A DNA stretch of 64,000 bases, taken from Coix lacryma-jobi var. lacryma-jobi (lineage: Eukaryota; Streptophyta; Magnoliopsida; Poales; Poaceae). The DNA lies in assembly GCA_009763385.1 (NCBI GenBank), contig CM019824.1, positions 106,906,660 through 106,970,659 of the forward strand, given 5' to 3'. Under the pieces are notes generated by a model. The model was not told where the DNA came from. It saw only the letters and a list, made by a program, of their open reading frames with translations, and did not search any database. The position numbers and the translations under genes are program-made. Shown here piece by piece: positions 1 through 11,171 of the stretch (positions are counted from its first letter, which is position 1; each line of letters opens with the position of its first letter).

Positions 1-1521
1 GTTTGTTAGAGATGCTTCTGTGGATAGGAGGTTCTGGTCCAGGTTCCAGCAAGACTTCTATGTGTCAGTATGCTGGAAGGGTTTCTGTGCTAAGGGACAT
101 CCTCCTCATTTTGCTCATAAGAGACTGGTTCTCTCCTCTCTGACCGACAAAGATTCTGGGGACATTCAGGCCCTGGTGCAGAGGTTAGAGGAGTGGAGAG
201 TTTTGGGGCTGATCTCTGGCGAGCGCAGCTTCAACCAGGAGATTCTTTGCCAGTTCTGGGCAACTCTATTCATTGATCAGGAAGCTCGTGTGCTGCATTG
301 GATGACCCAAGGGGTCCACTACAGATGTGACTTCGTCACATTTGCTCGTTTGTTGGGCTTCGACCATGTGGACAGAGATGCTCCTCGTCTTTCAGAGATG
401 TATGGAGGGGTGATGTACTTAGAGCAGTTGCAGAGCTCAGGCGTCTATTTGGATGGTGTAGTGGCGACCTTCAAGGTCCCTGGCCTGAAGCCCGCTTACT
501 ACGTCCTCAACAACATCATGCGCCTGACTCTGGATCCCAAAATTGGAGATCAAGATAACTTGCGAGATGATGCTGCCAAGGTCCTAGTCCGCTTTGCTCT
601 ACTAGATGGACGGTTTAGTATCTCTCACTTTCTTTGGCAGAAGATCTCCGATGTATACAATGATCCTCACAAGGCCCTGCCATATGCTCCATACCTTATG
701 CATATCATTGAGCATGTGGTTGGCGCCACCTTCGAGTATGCTCGCACTATGAAGGAGTACAGTGCTCGGAAGTTCACCTCTGCTCCCTCAAAGGACAAAG
801 AGAAGGTTGTTGAGGGTGATGAGGTTCCACCAGCAGCAGCAGCGCCTAGCGAGGCTTCTGGCTCAGAGCTGGCTCGTGGCGAGGTCCCCCTGCCACCGCT
901 CCTCCTCCGCGTCGTGAGAGGCATAGGAGTGGCGGTCTTCGCTCCGCGCTCGGCAAGATCTTCTCCTGGATGTGCTACAAGGCCGACCGTGATGAGCAGT
1001 TTTAGCAGGACGTGCGTCAGCACCTTGGTCTTCCTCCGCGCTCTCCGGTCCGACCTCATCCAGATCCATTTGCAGAGTATGATGCTCAGGCTCGGCGCGG
1101 CGATGATGATGATGATGATTTCCAGCACGAGCAGCAGCCCCGGCAGCAGGCCCAGCAGCAGCCCCAGTTTCCAGGTGGTGGTGAGGCGGGTTTTTACAGC
1201 TCCATGCTGTATCCGCCCCATCAGTTCTATCCTCCGCCACCACCTCAGTACCAGCCTCCTCTCTTCTTCCCTGACTATGGTATGGGCACGTCCTTTGCTG
1301 GCGGGTCCACGTCATATCAAGGTGGGGGTGGTGGCTCGTACATGGGCTTTGCTGGCCCCGACGCCAATCCAGCTGGGAGTGGTGGTCCTCGCGACTCTAC
1401 TCCTCCGTCAGATCCTTCTGCTCCTTCGTCGTCCTATCCAGGTGGTGATGTCGGTGCCAGTGCCTTCTCCTCTCTTTTTGGTGATTCTTATCATGGTGGA
1501 TCTTCCAGCGGCTATTACTAG
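1..1521 (+). pseudogene. Additional (env-like) ORF of a SIRE-type retrotransposon, 5' end outside window, broken
   Basis: The frame is open from the first base, so the true start lies upstream. The first ~250 codons form a globular domain with motifs such as WATLFIDQEARVLHW and FARLLGFDH, which resemble the 'putative plant transposon protein' family carried as an extra ORF by SIRE and Athila elements; its function is unknown. The rest is low-complexity, rich in Q, P, G and S, with a run of Asp near 1102-1120. The frame breaks at a C5 run (886-890). The continuing frame then holds one TAG (1003-1005, probably from CAG) and ends with TAG at 1519-1521. It lies just upstream of a 3' UTR with polypurine motifs and a 3' LTR, as expected for this extra ORF. 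Family assignment is by recognition only. Confidence 0.7.
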
Positions 1522-2082
1522 CTCTTTGCTTATCTTGGCCTACCCGTTTTGGTACTTGATGCCAAAGGGGGAGTGTTAGGCTTATCTTGTTGTAATAGCT
1601 AGCTGTGAGAGAGAGGGTAATTTTTGAGAACTATGTGTGGTTTGCTACATTTTATTTGTGATGTGTTGTTGAGGATGTAAAACTTTTATGCTTAATGTTA
1701 TATTCATGTTTGGTTCATCCTCATTATTGATGCTCTTGTCATGGTGATTGTTGTTTTCGATATGGCTATGTGATTTGAGTTCTTTTCTTTCTTCAATAGC
1801 CATTCACTTTTCTTATTACATTGTTATGTGAATCACCATGTCATACCGTTTATGCATCACAAATTGATATATTTGATGTTGTCACACACTTAGGCACCCC
1901 ACGGATTGCAAAATTTAGGGGGAGCTCTTGTTCTTGTGTATGCAACCTTGCTTTCTAATCAAGGTTTGAAATTCATATCCAAAGCATACACTAAGGGGGA
2001 GCTTCAACTAAATTTTGGAATTCAAAAGCTTCAATTCTTTCTATCCCTAATTGTAAGCCTAAGTTGGTTGTCATCAATTACT
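1522..2082 (+). other. 3' UTR of SIRE-type element with repeated polypurine motifs
   Basis: No coding potential. It carries spaced copies of the GGGGGAG word at 1564-1573, 1916-1924 and 1993-2001, before the copy next to the LTR at 2083-2094. Multiple polypurine-tract-like motifs before the 3' LTR are typical of SIRE/Maximus copia elements, and the SIRE element at 28153-49686 shows the same layout. Confidence 0.7.
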
Positions 2083-2096
2083 AAAAAGGGGGAGTT
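2083..2096 (+). promoter_or_regulatory. Polypurine tract, plus-strand primer site
   Basis: AAAAAGGGGGAG lies two bases before the TG that starts the LTR. This is the position and composition of the polypurine tract that primes plus-strand DNA synthesis in LTR retrotransposons. Confidence 0.8.
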
Positions 2097-2439
2097 TGAA
2101 AGTGCATTCGCCCCCAATGTGGATTTTGGCTAATTAATGACAATCAAATTAGGAACTAACCGATTTTTAAAAGCATGTATGCAGGTGTTAGTCGTAAGAA
2201 AGATTTGAAACGTTGAAATCTCGTGAACAAAGCACGTAGGATACATTTGGACATAAAGATGCCTATCTCAAGTAGTGGTTTAAAATTTCAATTTTAAAAT
2301 TGAGTTATAGGTAAGCCGGACTATGAAGAGGGTCACAAAGTAGGTTGGCTAGATGTGGAGAAAAGTGCTCAAATCGACTAACCTTAGTTCGCTTGAGAGA
2401 CACCGCACAATCACGAACACGTAGAGGGTAATTTCATAT

Positions 2440-3121
2440 GGTCGGTGGTATCGACCATGGGTGGTCGGTGGTACCGACCATGGCTTCTCTGCGCAGCGCT
2501 CAAACACCCTCTCTGTGTTGGTCAAAAATGACCTGGCGGTAGTACCGCCATAACCTCGGTACTACCGGCCTCGGTGGTTCCGACCCCGGTCGGTAGTAAC
2601 TTGGTTTTGCAACCCTCCCTGTGTAGAGTTATATTTGACCTAGCGGTGGTACCGCCATAAACTCGGTACTACCACCCGCGGTGGTACCGACCTATGGCCG
2701 GTAGTTTCCAAGTTTGCAAGGCTCTCTGTCCGCGCTGCAATTTGGCCTGGCGGTAGTACCGCCATAACCTCGGTACTACCGCCCGCGGTGGTACCGACGC
2801 AAGGCCGGTAGTAACCAAGTTTGCAGAGCTCCCTGTGTAGAATTGAAAATGGCCTGGCGGTGGTACCGCCATAACCTCGGTACCACCGACCTCGGATGTA
2901 CCGACCCTGGTCAGTAGTTTCCGAGGGTCCAAGTCCCTTCTCGTGAGGCTCTCTGTTCGCGGCCAATTTGGCCTGGCGGTAGTACCGCCATAACCTCGGT
3001 ACTACCGCCCGCGGTGGTACCGACGTGAGGACGGTGGTTGCTTGTTTGGTTAGATCTGGATTCTTTCGACCGTTGTGAACTGGTCGGTGGTACCGGCCTG
3101 GGGTGGTCGGTGGTACCGACC
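2440..3121. repeat. Tandem palindromic (hairpin) modules in LTR U3
   Basis: Five modules beginning GGCGGTAGTACCGCC or a close variant start at 2534, 2641, 2748, 2855 and 2974, spaced 107, 107, 107 and 119 bp. Each has a short hairpin, then CATAACCTCGGTACTACCG, then a second hairpin with centre TGGTA. Flanking units at 2440, 2464, 3081 and 3105 use stem GGTCGG/CCGACC. The core TRGTA is kept while stems switch between GGCGG/CCGCC and GTCGG/CCGAC. The array ends just upstream of the TATA box. Confidence 0.85.
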
Positions 3122-3140
3122 AGCCTCGGGACTGAGGGAG

Positions 3141-3147
3141 TATAAAT
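3141..3147 (+). promoter_or_regulatory. LTR TATA box (TATAAAT)
   Basis: TATAAAT about 1045 bp into the LTR, followed by a C/T-rich stretch suitable for transcription start near 3170. It would separate U3 (with the palindrome array) from R-U5. Confidence 0.65.
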
Positions 3148-4033
3148 GCTTCCTCTCTTCACTTTCCACGGTTACCCACTTACTCCATACACTTATTGCT
3201 GACCTAACTCGTGACAAACACTCTCCAAGCATTGACTCATCCCCTCTCTCTCCCCCTTTGCTCTGAGCTTCATTCCCTTGCGAGATTTGAGCTAGGGAAG
3301 TGAGATTAGAGAGTGGGAACCTTCGATCTACGACTTGAGCACTTGGTTTCCATCTTGCCGGCTTGTTTTGTGTCTTTTACTCTTGTGCTCTTTGAGCTCT
3401 AGCCGTTTAGGTGTTCTTCGTGGTAGCCCGTATTGATTTACTTGTGAGGGATCCCCGAAGCGTTTGTATTTCCCTGAGATTTCTAGTGGAAATACTCTCG
3501 TAGCCTTTGTGGTTGCTTGAGTGAGGCGAGGAGGTGAAATAGACTCCGACCTTTGTGGTCACCTCAACAACGAGGAAGTAGGCACTCCTTAGTGGATTGG
3601 CCGAACCTCGGGATAAATCGCGTGTCCCGTGTGCTTGTTGTTGTTGTCCCTATTTTCTCTACTTCACTTGTTATTGTGTTCTTCGTGTTCTTCCTATCCC
3701 TATCTCATTCTTAGGTTGGGAAGGCTCGATCTACATCAAGGGGAGCAACCAAGGTTTGGTGAGAGTAGATTTACCATCTATCATTCTTAGGAAAGTGGGC
3801 TAGAATCTTGTATTATCTTCATAGCTTACATTCATCGGATTTGTAGTTTCTTTTAGGATCCCGGTTGTGCCGTTTGTTTGTGTCGGTAGTACCGGTGTTT
3901 CACACCCGGTAGTACCTACCCAAACAAACCGGCCTCTCCGGTTGCTATCTAACTACATCTTATAGTTTGTGAAGTTTCGGATAGTCAAAAATCACCTATT
4001 CACCCCCCCCTCTAGGCTGATTCGGTCCTTTCA

Positions 4034-4330
4034 GTTGCGATTGGTATAGAACCATTGCTTCGCTTTTCCTAGGAGAGAAAAGGGAAAGATACGAAGACAG
4101 ATGGCTTCTTGGGTTATCCCCATAATGGTGAAGGTGCCACAAATCTCCAAAAATTGTTGGAGGTGAGCATTGGCATCCTCATGAGCTTTGCCATAGAACG
4201 GGCTAGCTTGGACCATTGTGATCCGAGCCGGTTTCAACTCGAAGTTGAGGTTGGCATCGATCACGGCTGGTCCTATCGCTACATTGGCGGCAGAAGGAGC
4301 AGAAAACTCACGAATGGTCTTGTTGGCCAT
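4034..4330 (-). pseudogene. gag: Athila gag N-terminal fragment
   Basis: The minus-strand ORF of 99 codons starts MANKTIREFSAP and contains EDANAHLQQFLEICGT and IFPFSLLGKAKQWFY, the conserved retrotransposon gag core also seen in the gag at 9880-11086. The capsid domain is cut at 4033 by the SIRE-type LTR; the rest of this element lies beyond the left edge. Upstream on the same strand are a leader (4331-4491) and Athila-type primer-binding sites, so the start codon position fits. It belongs to a second Athila copy that shares the LTR at 4679-5740 with the copy to the right. Confidence 0.8.
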
Positions 4331-4491
4331 CGTGAAGGTAGAACGAGATAAGAAAGAAAGAAGTTGAAGAATATGAAGGAAAAAAGATAAGAAGGACTAA
4401 ACAAAGAAAGAATGGGAAAAGATGGGATTCACTAAGCGGGAGCTTAAGCGAAGATAAATTCGACAAGGACTCGAAGGATACACCGATTGCC

Positions 4492-4742
4492 TTCCCCGGC
4501 AACGGCGCCAGAAATGCTTGTTGGTAGTTCTTAACTTCACTAAAGATAGAGCTAGGCAACTATCCCCTGTAACGGCCCAGAAATGCTTGTTGACACTTAC
4601 TAACGTCGTTACTAGGAGTAGACTATGGAATCTGTCCCTGGCAACGGCGCTAGAAATGCTTGTAGCAAGTCTAGTCACTGTTGACACTTGCTAACGTCAT
4701 CACTAGGAGTAGACTAAGGAATCTATCCCGGCAACGGCGCCA
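4492..4742 (-). repeat. Four tandem primer-binding-site-like segments of Athila element
   Basis: On the minus strand the Athila primer site TGGCGCCGTTGCCGGGGAA is at 4492-4510. Diverged copies occur at 4561-4579, 4634-4652 and 4724-4742, each followed on the plus strand by AGAAATGCTTGT or AGAAAGGCTTGT. The spacing is 69, 73 and 90 bp. The copies look like serial duplications of the LTR-end/primer-site junction. The matching 5' LTR at 27440 has two such copies. Confidence 0.8.
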
Positions 4743-5740
4743 GAAAGGCTTGTTGGTACTTCTTAATGTAAGAAGTATAACTAACTATTCTTATGACTAT
4801 TGGTAAATTCCGCAAGCACACATAATAAGTCAATTGTAGCACTTCACCCGCGAGTAACCAAGTATCGTATTTATTTCCACAGGGAAGCTACTATGGCAGA
4901 TCTAACACTAGGACTGCTGTGAACAACTAGTGATTCTAGCAAGGTTGATCGAAATGTATGAATGGGGGTTGATTTCTACTACTACTAAAATAAAAAGAAA
5001 GGAAGACTAACTACTACTAAACTAAATCGGCAGGGTCTGGCCGATGAACAGATTAATGTTTTCCTACACAGTTACGATCACAACTAACTTAGTACTAAAG
5101 ATTTTATCTAGTTCTTCGAACCATACACACCCTCTGGACTATTTACCTCAGACGTGCACAACGAGGTTTATGATTTAAAAACTAACCCAACTACGTGGTG
5201 GAATTCAAGGCTCTCAGGGCTGTCACCACCTGTTTGCTACCATAGCTATCCGGGGGGCTAGCCACAAACTAAGGTATAATTAGTCTAAGCACCGCCTTAC
5301 ACTAATATATACTACTCTAATCTTGTGTCCAAAATTAGAGCACTGATTACTCAGCGAAGAACCCAAACTAGATACAAACTAAATACTAAGTTATCTTTGA
5401 TCGAAAGCACTCAACAAGAACAATAAGTAAAGAACTTACAGTAAATGCTAAAAGTAGAAGAACATTAAGATAAATGAAGAAAGACTTGGAATTATACCAG
5501 AAACTCGGGAAGATCCTCTATTACAACTCCAGCTCTTCTCTTCTTCACTCTCGCTCTGACTCTAAGTCTCTCAACTAGAGTGTTACTTCACCAGAGCTTC
5601 GCATACAAGAGAGTGGGACTAATGAGGTGAGGTCTGAGTACAAATGAACTCGGGGGTCCTATTTATAGCCTAAGGGACCTAGGGGGGTACTTATAGACCT
5701 AGGGTTAGGTCAAGGGGGTCCCATATTATTTTCATCACCA
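4679..5740 (-). repeat. Athila LTR shared by two tandem element copies (right edge uncertain)
   Basis: Bases 4679-5390 are nearly identical to 27440-28152, so both are LTR copies of one family. Primer sites adjoin its left side, while the env-like ORF of another copy lies to its right. It therefore acts as 3' LTR for the right-hand internal region and 5' LTR for the left-hand gag. A minus-strand TATA box is at 5660. The U3 edge is not resolved and lies somewhere between about 5.74 and 6.24 kb. Confidence 0.7.
5660..5667 (-). promoter_or_regulatory. Athila LTR TATA box (TATAAATA)
   Basis: TATAAATA on the minus strand, followed downstream by a short leader and a purine-rich transcript start region. 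This is the plausible LTR promoter driving the leftward gag. Confidence 0.6.
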
Positions 5741-6374
5741 TGGAATTGGTAGCCTTCCCTGCACTCAAGATTAGAACAAAAGACCAGCAAGAAAGAAGGT
5801 TTGTCTTTCCCTTGCCTATTTTGCTAATCAAGATATGTGGAGTTTTTGCAAATTTTGTTCACAAGAAAGCATGCTTAGTAACTTCTATGGCTCACTCGAT
5901 CACTCATATTTGTATGTGGAAATGGAAGAATTATCCTCTCACTAAGACTTTATGTGGGGTGTAATGGGTAGGCTAAAAATGAGCATGCAATGCTAGCATA
6001 ATTTTGCTAAGTTAGACAAATGGAGCAATGGAGCAACAAGTCATAGGTTCAGACCAGGAATGTGCAAGTGTGTGGTATTTATTGTGGCTCATACTTTCAT
6101 GGCACTTCTCATTTTTATCTCATTTGTGGGATCATGGCTATGAATGAGAGCACTTGCTCTTTTGGATATTCTTTTTTTAGAGCACTTTCTCTTTTGAATA
6201 TTTTTTTTGTTTCTAGAGCACTTGCTCTTCTTCTTTTTTTTTGCTACAAATTAACTAAGATAAAACTCAAATTTAAATTACTGAATTAAAAAAAATTGAC
6301 AATAATAAAGACGGTTGTGATACTTACCTCTTTGACGGGGGTCCTCCCCCAAGCTGGCTGTTGGCTTGGTTGGG
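5741..6374 (-). other. Athila 3' UTR / start of U3, non-coding
   Basis: No supported ORF. A purine tract, GGGGGAGGA on the minus strand near 6346-6354, follows the env-like ORF. Three copies of the palindrome AGAGCACTTGCTCT or a variant lie at 6147-6160, 6179-6192 and 6215-6228, separated by T-rich runs. The LTR start codes somewhere in this interval, but I could not fix it. Confidence 0.5.
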
Positions 6375-8058
6375 TTACATCCATCCCTCACGACGGTACA
6401 TCTCGTCCCAGTTCTGCTGGTTCTGCTGTAGGAGAGAAGAATATTACCCAGTTCTCCATGAGTTTCCTGACGGAATACCTGGAAATTTTGGTTCATTTCA
6501 TTCATGTCCTGATGGATTTCGGTGGTATCCATGGTGAGTCCATTCATTTGGTGCTGAAGATATCCCATATTGCGCATCCACTCGTCCTGCTGAAAGGACG
6601 AATGGCGAGCGGCCTGTGGTGAGATTCCTCCAGGGAAGAACTCATCACCACGGCCAGTGTACCGGGTGGATCCTCCCAAAGAGTGGGATGAACTCCTTAA
6701 CTAGGATGAGTGGAGGGACGCCTCATGGTCGTATCCCCACTGCGGATGTTGCGGTTGCTGCCAGTTCGACACCCCTACTTGGTGCGAGCCAGGGGGTGTC
6801 AAATGACTATAGAGTGTTGCTCCTCCATACTGCTCTGCATGAAAAGGGTCAAACTCCTGTGCTGCTGCTGCGGCTCTTGCTGCCTCTTCTGCTGCACGGG
6901 TCTGCGCTCGCGTCCTCCTCCTGGGAACCTGCATGATGTTCTCTCGAGCCAACCTGCGGTTTTGTTCGGCCTCGGTTTCCAGGGCCAAAAGTAACGTTGG
7001 TGCATTCACCAACCAAAGTGACATGTCAGGAAGAGCGATTTTATTGACATAATCTTGGTAGATCATGTGAATCTCACCGGTTTCCTGGTTCTCATGTAAG
7101 AGGTGTCCTTGCGAGAAGTGTTCCATGGTCAAAAGGTCTCGGTCACCAGGAAGGTAAGAGTATACAGCGGTGTTCAGCAGACCCATGTTTAAAGCCAGTC
7201 TAGGTATCCATGATGTCATTTCGATATTTCCAGTGCGTTGATCAAATTTAGACCAGTAGTCCGCCATGGCTTTGGCGGGTGATACTTTTATGTGGTTTAT
7301 TAGAGCATAAAGCAGCAGCATTTCAGGCTTTTTAATTGGTCTTAAGTCAGGCCTTGGAAAGAGTCTGATACTAATATATTTGTGAAAAAACCTGAGCGTG
7401 GGGTTGTGGATATTACTTGTACGGAGCAAGCCTGGGTTTCTGTTCCCAGCAATACTTTTCCAAAATTCATTTCTATTAAATCCCGTACAGGCAGATTCCA
7501 AACTCAGCAAGCATGAATCATCAAAGTTTAAATTCTTGCTGAACTGCTTCCATGTTAAAGTATGTTCTTCATTAAAAAGCTAAAATTTTATGTGATTAGC
7601 AGATATTTGCATTGTGGCCAGAAATTCCATTGTGAGGGAAGGATTCCCTCCTCATTAACCTTCCATGCATCTTCCCATCCCAAGGTTCGAAAAATATAGA
7701 GAAACTCATTGTCCATACCAGTGCGACTTAGCAAGTCGTCGTCGATGTGACGGGTGTGAACAAACTCCCTCTCACTGAGGATGTTCCGGGCCTGCCGTTC
7801 CCGATCACTCTGCCAGATGATATCATCGACGGAATTCAGGACGTAGATGGTCGGTCCAGCCTAGTGTGTGTGCGGAGAGTCCCGATCCACCGACATTTTG
7901 TTAGTGGATGGAGTACCCCACCCGACACTCTCCTCATCACTCCCAGCAAAGCGAATGTGAGTGTTTGCCCTCAACGAACTTCCCTCACCCTTACTCTTCT
8001 TCTTCTTGCCGGTGAAGAAGTTCTTGAGAGGGCCCATGACCTCCTCGCTAGTGCTCAA
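6375..8058 (-). pseudogene. Athila env-like ORF (ATHILA ORF-1 type), degenerate
   Basis: Starting at 8058 (MSTSEEVMGPLKNFF), the minus-strand frame runs with breaks to about 6375. Recognisable segments are REFVHTRHIDDDLLSRTG, IFRTLGWEDAWKVNEEG, TLTWKQFSKNLNF and KPEMLLLYALINHIKV, as in the ATHILA ORF-1 family, often called env-like although no envelope function is shown here. An Arg/Ala-rich basic stretch (RRRTRAQTRAAEEAARAAAAA, near 6880-6940) precedes a Q-rich tail. Breaks include a stop after HTH near 7863, a stop near 7585, TAG at 6701-6703 and a frameshift near the 3' end. The position downstream of gag-protease and before the 3' LTR is the normal place for this ORF. Confidence 0.75.
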
Positions 8059-8160
8059 GGTGGCTGGTGTTTTTGTGTTTTGAGTGAGGTGTAGGAACTT
8101 GCATGGGATGTGGGTAGTATTTATAGGCTGAGGATGGAAGGGGGAAGGCTGAAATCTTCA

Positions 8161-8758
8161 CCCCCTGGCGGGCGCCACCAATAAGTGGTGGGCGCCACCC
8201 CTACTTGCCCATTTTTGTCTCCAACCAACTCATGAGGTTTCCCTCGTAATGTCCACTGAAATTCTAAGTTGGGAATAAAGTTGTAGTGTCGGTGCAAAGT
8301 GCAAAGAGTGTAACCTCCTAAATGGGTTAAGTGGGCTAAAAAATTCAAAGACCACTTCTTCATCCTGGTCATACTTTATACCAAGGATGGTGGGAAACTT
8401 ACTCGGGTGCAGCTTTGTGCAGAAATGTGGAAATTGAGGTGGCGGGCGCCAGGAAAAAGTGGCGAGCGCCACACCTTTATGGGTAATTCCCACTCAAAGC
8501 CACCCCTTCTTTCACTTGGGCTCTCCTCATCACTCCTCACCAGAATTTTTGAGTGGAAAAGTGTCCAAAAGATGGAGTGAAGTTGAAGAGAGAGGAGGAG
8601 ACATGGGAGTGAATGAGTGCATTGAAAGGAGCAAAGGCATGGGTCTCTCCTGGTGTTATTTGTGTCTATGAGCTAGAGATGATAGTCTAGTTGATTGGCT
8701 AAGTGAAAAAGGGCCTATAGGGTGGCGGGCGCCAGCATGAGGTGGCGGCCGCCACCCC
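8161..8758. repeat. Three paired GGCGCC palindromes between protease and env-like ORF
   Basis: Pairs of GC-rich palindromic words (GGCGGGCGCC / GGTGGGCGCC type) occur at about 8166-8198, 8438-8472 and 8721-8755. Each pair is separated by 8-12 bases and the pairs are roughly 275-283 bp apart. The sequence between the pairs is not repeated. They lie in an otherwise non-coding interval (8059-8894) where RT, RNase H and integrase would be expected in a complete Athila element. Confidence 0.65.
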
Positions 8759-8894
8759 TAAGGCTCACCTAATCTCCCTACTAAGCATCTATTTTGCAGA
8801 AAATTAATTTGCTTAAGTAAAAGCGAAAATTTAAATGGGGGATAAAGACTTACCTTAGCCTAACTTACCTTGGTTAGCCGCTTTGGATTCCCGA

Positions 8895-11086
8895 TTAGTG
8901 TCGCCTCCACGGTGGTTGTGGCTGAATATTTCCTTCACTGGCTTTGTTTGGTGGAGTGTCGGCACCGACGAACTTTGATGACAGGTGTTTTTCTGGTAGC
9001 GGTGTGAACTCGAATTTTTCCTCCTTTCCACTGATGTGGAGCTGAATTTCTCCAGCTCCTACATCAATAGTGGCTTTTGCAGTGCTCAGAAATGGCTGTC
9101 CCAAGATCAATGGCATCCGGTGGTCGGGATTAATATCCAGAACCACAAAATCCACCGGGACAAAGAGATTCCGGATTTTCACCGGAATATTCTCCGCTAT
9201 TCCCGTGGGATATCGGAGCGATTGATCGGCTAGCTACAGACACATAGAAGTAGGGGACAAAGTATGATGATTTAATTTATCATATATTACCTTGGGCATG
9301 ACGCTGACGCTTGCTCCCAGATCACAGAGTGCATGCTCAAAGTGTTGCTCTCCAATTGAACATGTGATCGTTGGGTTTCCTAGGTCCTTCTTCTTTTCTG
9401 GGAGTTGGTTTAAAATGACCGCACTGCAATCTTCAGTCAATTTAACCACATCCCTACTTGGAATTGGTTTCTTCTTATTGAGAATGTCTCTCAAATATTT
9501 TGCATAAGTTGGAACCTGCATAGCGTTAATAAATGGCACATGTATATATAGTTTTTGAATTACCTTGACAAATTTCTTAAATTGGTCGTCTTCCGTCGGA
9601 TTTCTGTTTCGATCTGGAAAAGATAATACATGTGTATCATAGAATTCATGAGGAGCAATTCGTACCTTGGATGAAGGTTCAGCTGGCGTCTCCTCTTCTT
9701 CGTCTTTTTCAACATTAACAATATTTTTCTTTGCAGCAGAATTACTACTAGGAACTAAATTAGGATGAGGTGGATCACGAGTGGATTTACCACCTCTCGT
9801 GGTTACAGCTTTTAATTCCTCATAGTATTTAATTTGAGATTTAATGTTATCTACTTTTTGCTCTAATCTCTTATTAAAATTAATTTGTTCCTTCTAATAT
9901 TTTATCATGTTCAATTAATTTATTATTTATGCTATCATTAATTCTACCTTGATTAGAAACTAATTTTCCAATAGGAGAATTAAATATGGAGGTTTGAGGC
10001 ATACCTTTATTATTCCATTGTTGGATCATTGGAATTGGAGGTTCTCCGTAGCCACCATTATTAAGAAGGGATTTTGCATCCTCTTTCTTAATTTCTTCTT
10101 GACCTTCACTTGACGAAGCGGCTCTTTGCTTGGCGTAGTACTCCATTGCAACACGATCTCTCTTCTCATTTATTCTTTGCTCTAGCAATTTTACCAAAGT
10201 TTGCAGGGTAACAGAATCAACTTGCTTAATTTCAGACATACCTCTAGCACGTTTTTCTGTCCATCCTTGATTCGCCACCATTGTCTCGATTAGTTTGGTT
10301 GACTTCTCTACAGTGAGAGAGAGGTATGCACCTCCGGCGGCAGAATCAATGTGTTGTCGAGATTCTTGCTGGAGTCCATGGTAGAAGCTCTGGATCAAGT
10401 ACCAGTCTTGCATACCATGGTGGGGACAGTTTTCAACATACTCTTGTAGTCTCTCCCAAGCTTCAGTGATTGTTTCTTTGTCTCCCTGTCTAAAGTTAGA
10501 AATCTTGCTACGGAAAAGAATAGTTCGACTTATCGGGCAGAACTTGTTGAGGAATTCATCGGCGCATCTCACCCATGTCAGCAGGTGTCCAGAGTTGAAG
10601 AGGAACCACTGCTTCACTTTTTCCACTAATGAAAATGGGAAAAGACGAAGTCTAATGGCATCCTGCGAAACTCCCTGCACAGAAATTGTACTACATATCT
10701 CCAGAAAATTCTGGAGGTGAGCGTTGGCATCCTCGGAAGGGTTGCCATTAAATGCAATAGCTTGAGCCATACGTATTAGGTGAGGTTTAATCTCAAAATC
10801 TACATTACTAGTAGAAGGTAACACTGGAATGTGAGCAAGAGTAGGCATGGAATACTCACGGAGTGTTTTGGTCGACGTCGATGTTGATGACGATGTCGGC
10901 GTTGGTGTTGATCGATCGGTGGAGAAGCTTGGTTCGTCAGTCACTTTTGACTGGGATTCTTGTCCTGACGAACTCCTCTTGCAAAACTCTAGGTTCTTCC
11001 TCGGAGGAGTGAGATTAGCTCTCGCTCTCCTAAGAATGGCCTCGGGATCTTCTTGATAGTCGTTCGGAAGATTGCAGTCCGGCCAT
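8895..11086 (-). pseudogene. gag-pro: Athila gag-protease, RT and integrase missing
   Basis: The minus-strand polyprotein begins near 11086, with a frame change in the first codons. The gag core includes EDANAHLQNFLEICST, LRLFPFSLVEKVKQWF and a Gln/Glu-rich helical segment (10944-9880). It continues through the Athila signature AVTTRGGKSTRDPP (about 9785-9830) to the aspartic protease segment ALCDLGASVSVMPK (near 9290) and LILGQPFLSTAKATID (near 9085), ending at 8895. Two in-frame stops are visible, near 9882 and 9234. No RT, RNase H or integrase follows; the next coding segment is the env-like ORF. The element was therefore non-autonomous or has lost ~3 kb of pol. The Tat element split its leader at 11171. 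Confidence 0.85.
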
Positions 11087-11171
11087 GGCTACTTGAACGA
11101 TCACAAACAACGAACAATATATATACCCGCTAGAACTACGGGGGTTAATTCAATAGAAATCGCAAAGAATT

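Larger units (their letters stand above)
2097..4033 (+). repeat. 3' LTR of SIRE-type copia element
   Basis: It is 1937 bp, beginning TGAAAG and ending CTTTCA, a 6-bp inverted terminal repeat. A polypurine tract precedes it. Its last ~60 bases include TTCACCCCCCCCTCTAGG, the same C-rich terminus seen in the SIRE-family LTRs further right, which supports the lineage call. The U3 part is filled by GGTACC-type palindromes up to a TATA box at 3141. It is inserted in an Athila-type gag, so the left half of the element is outside the window. The right-hand target duplication should be GTTGC (4034-4038). Confidence 0.85.
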
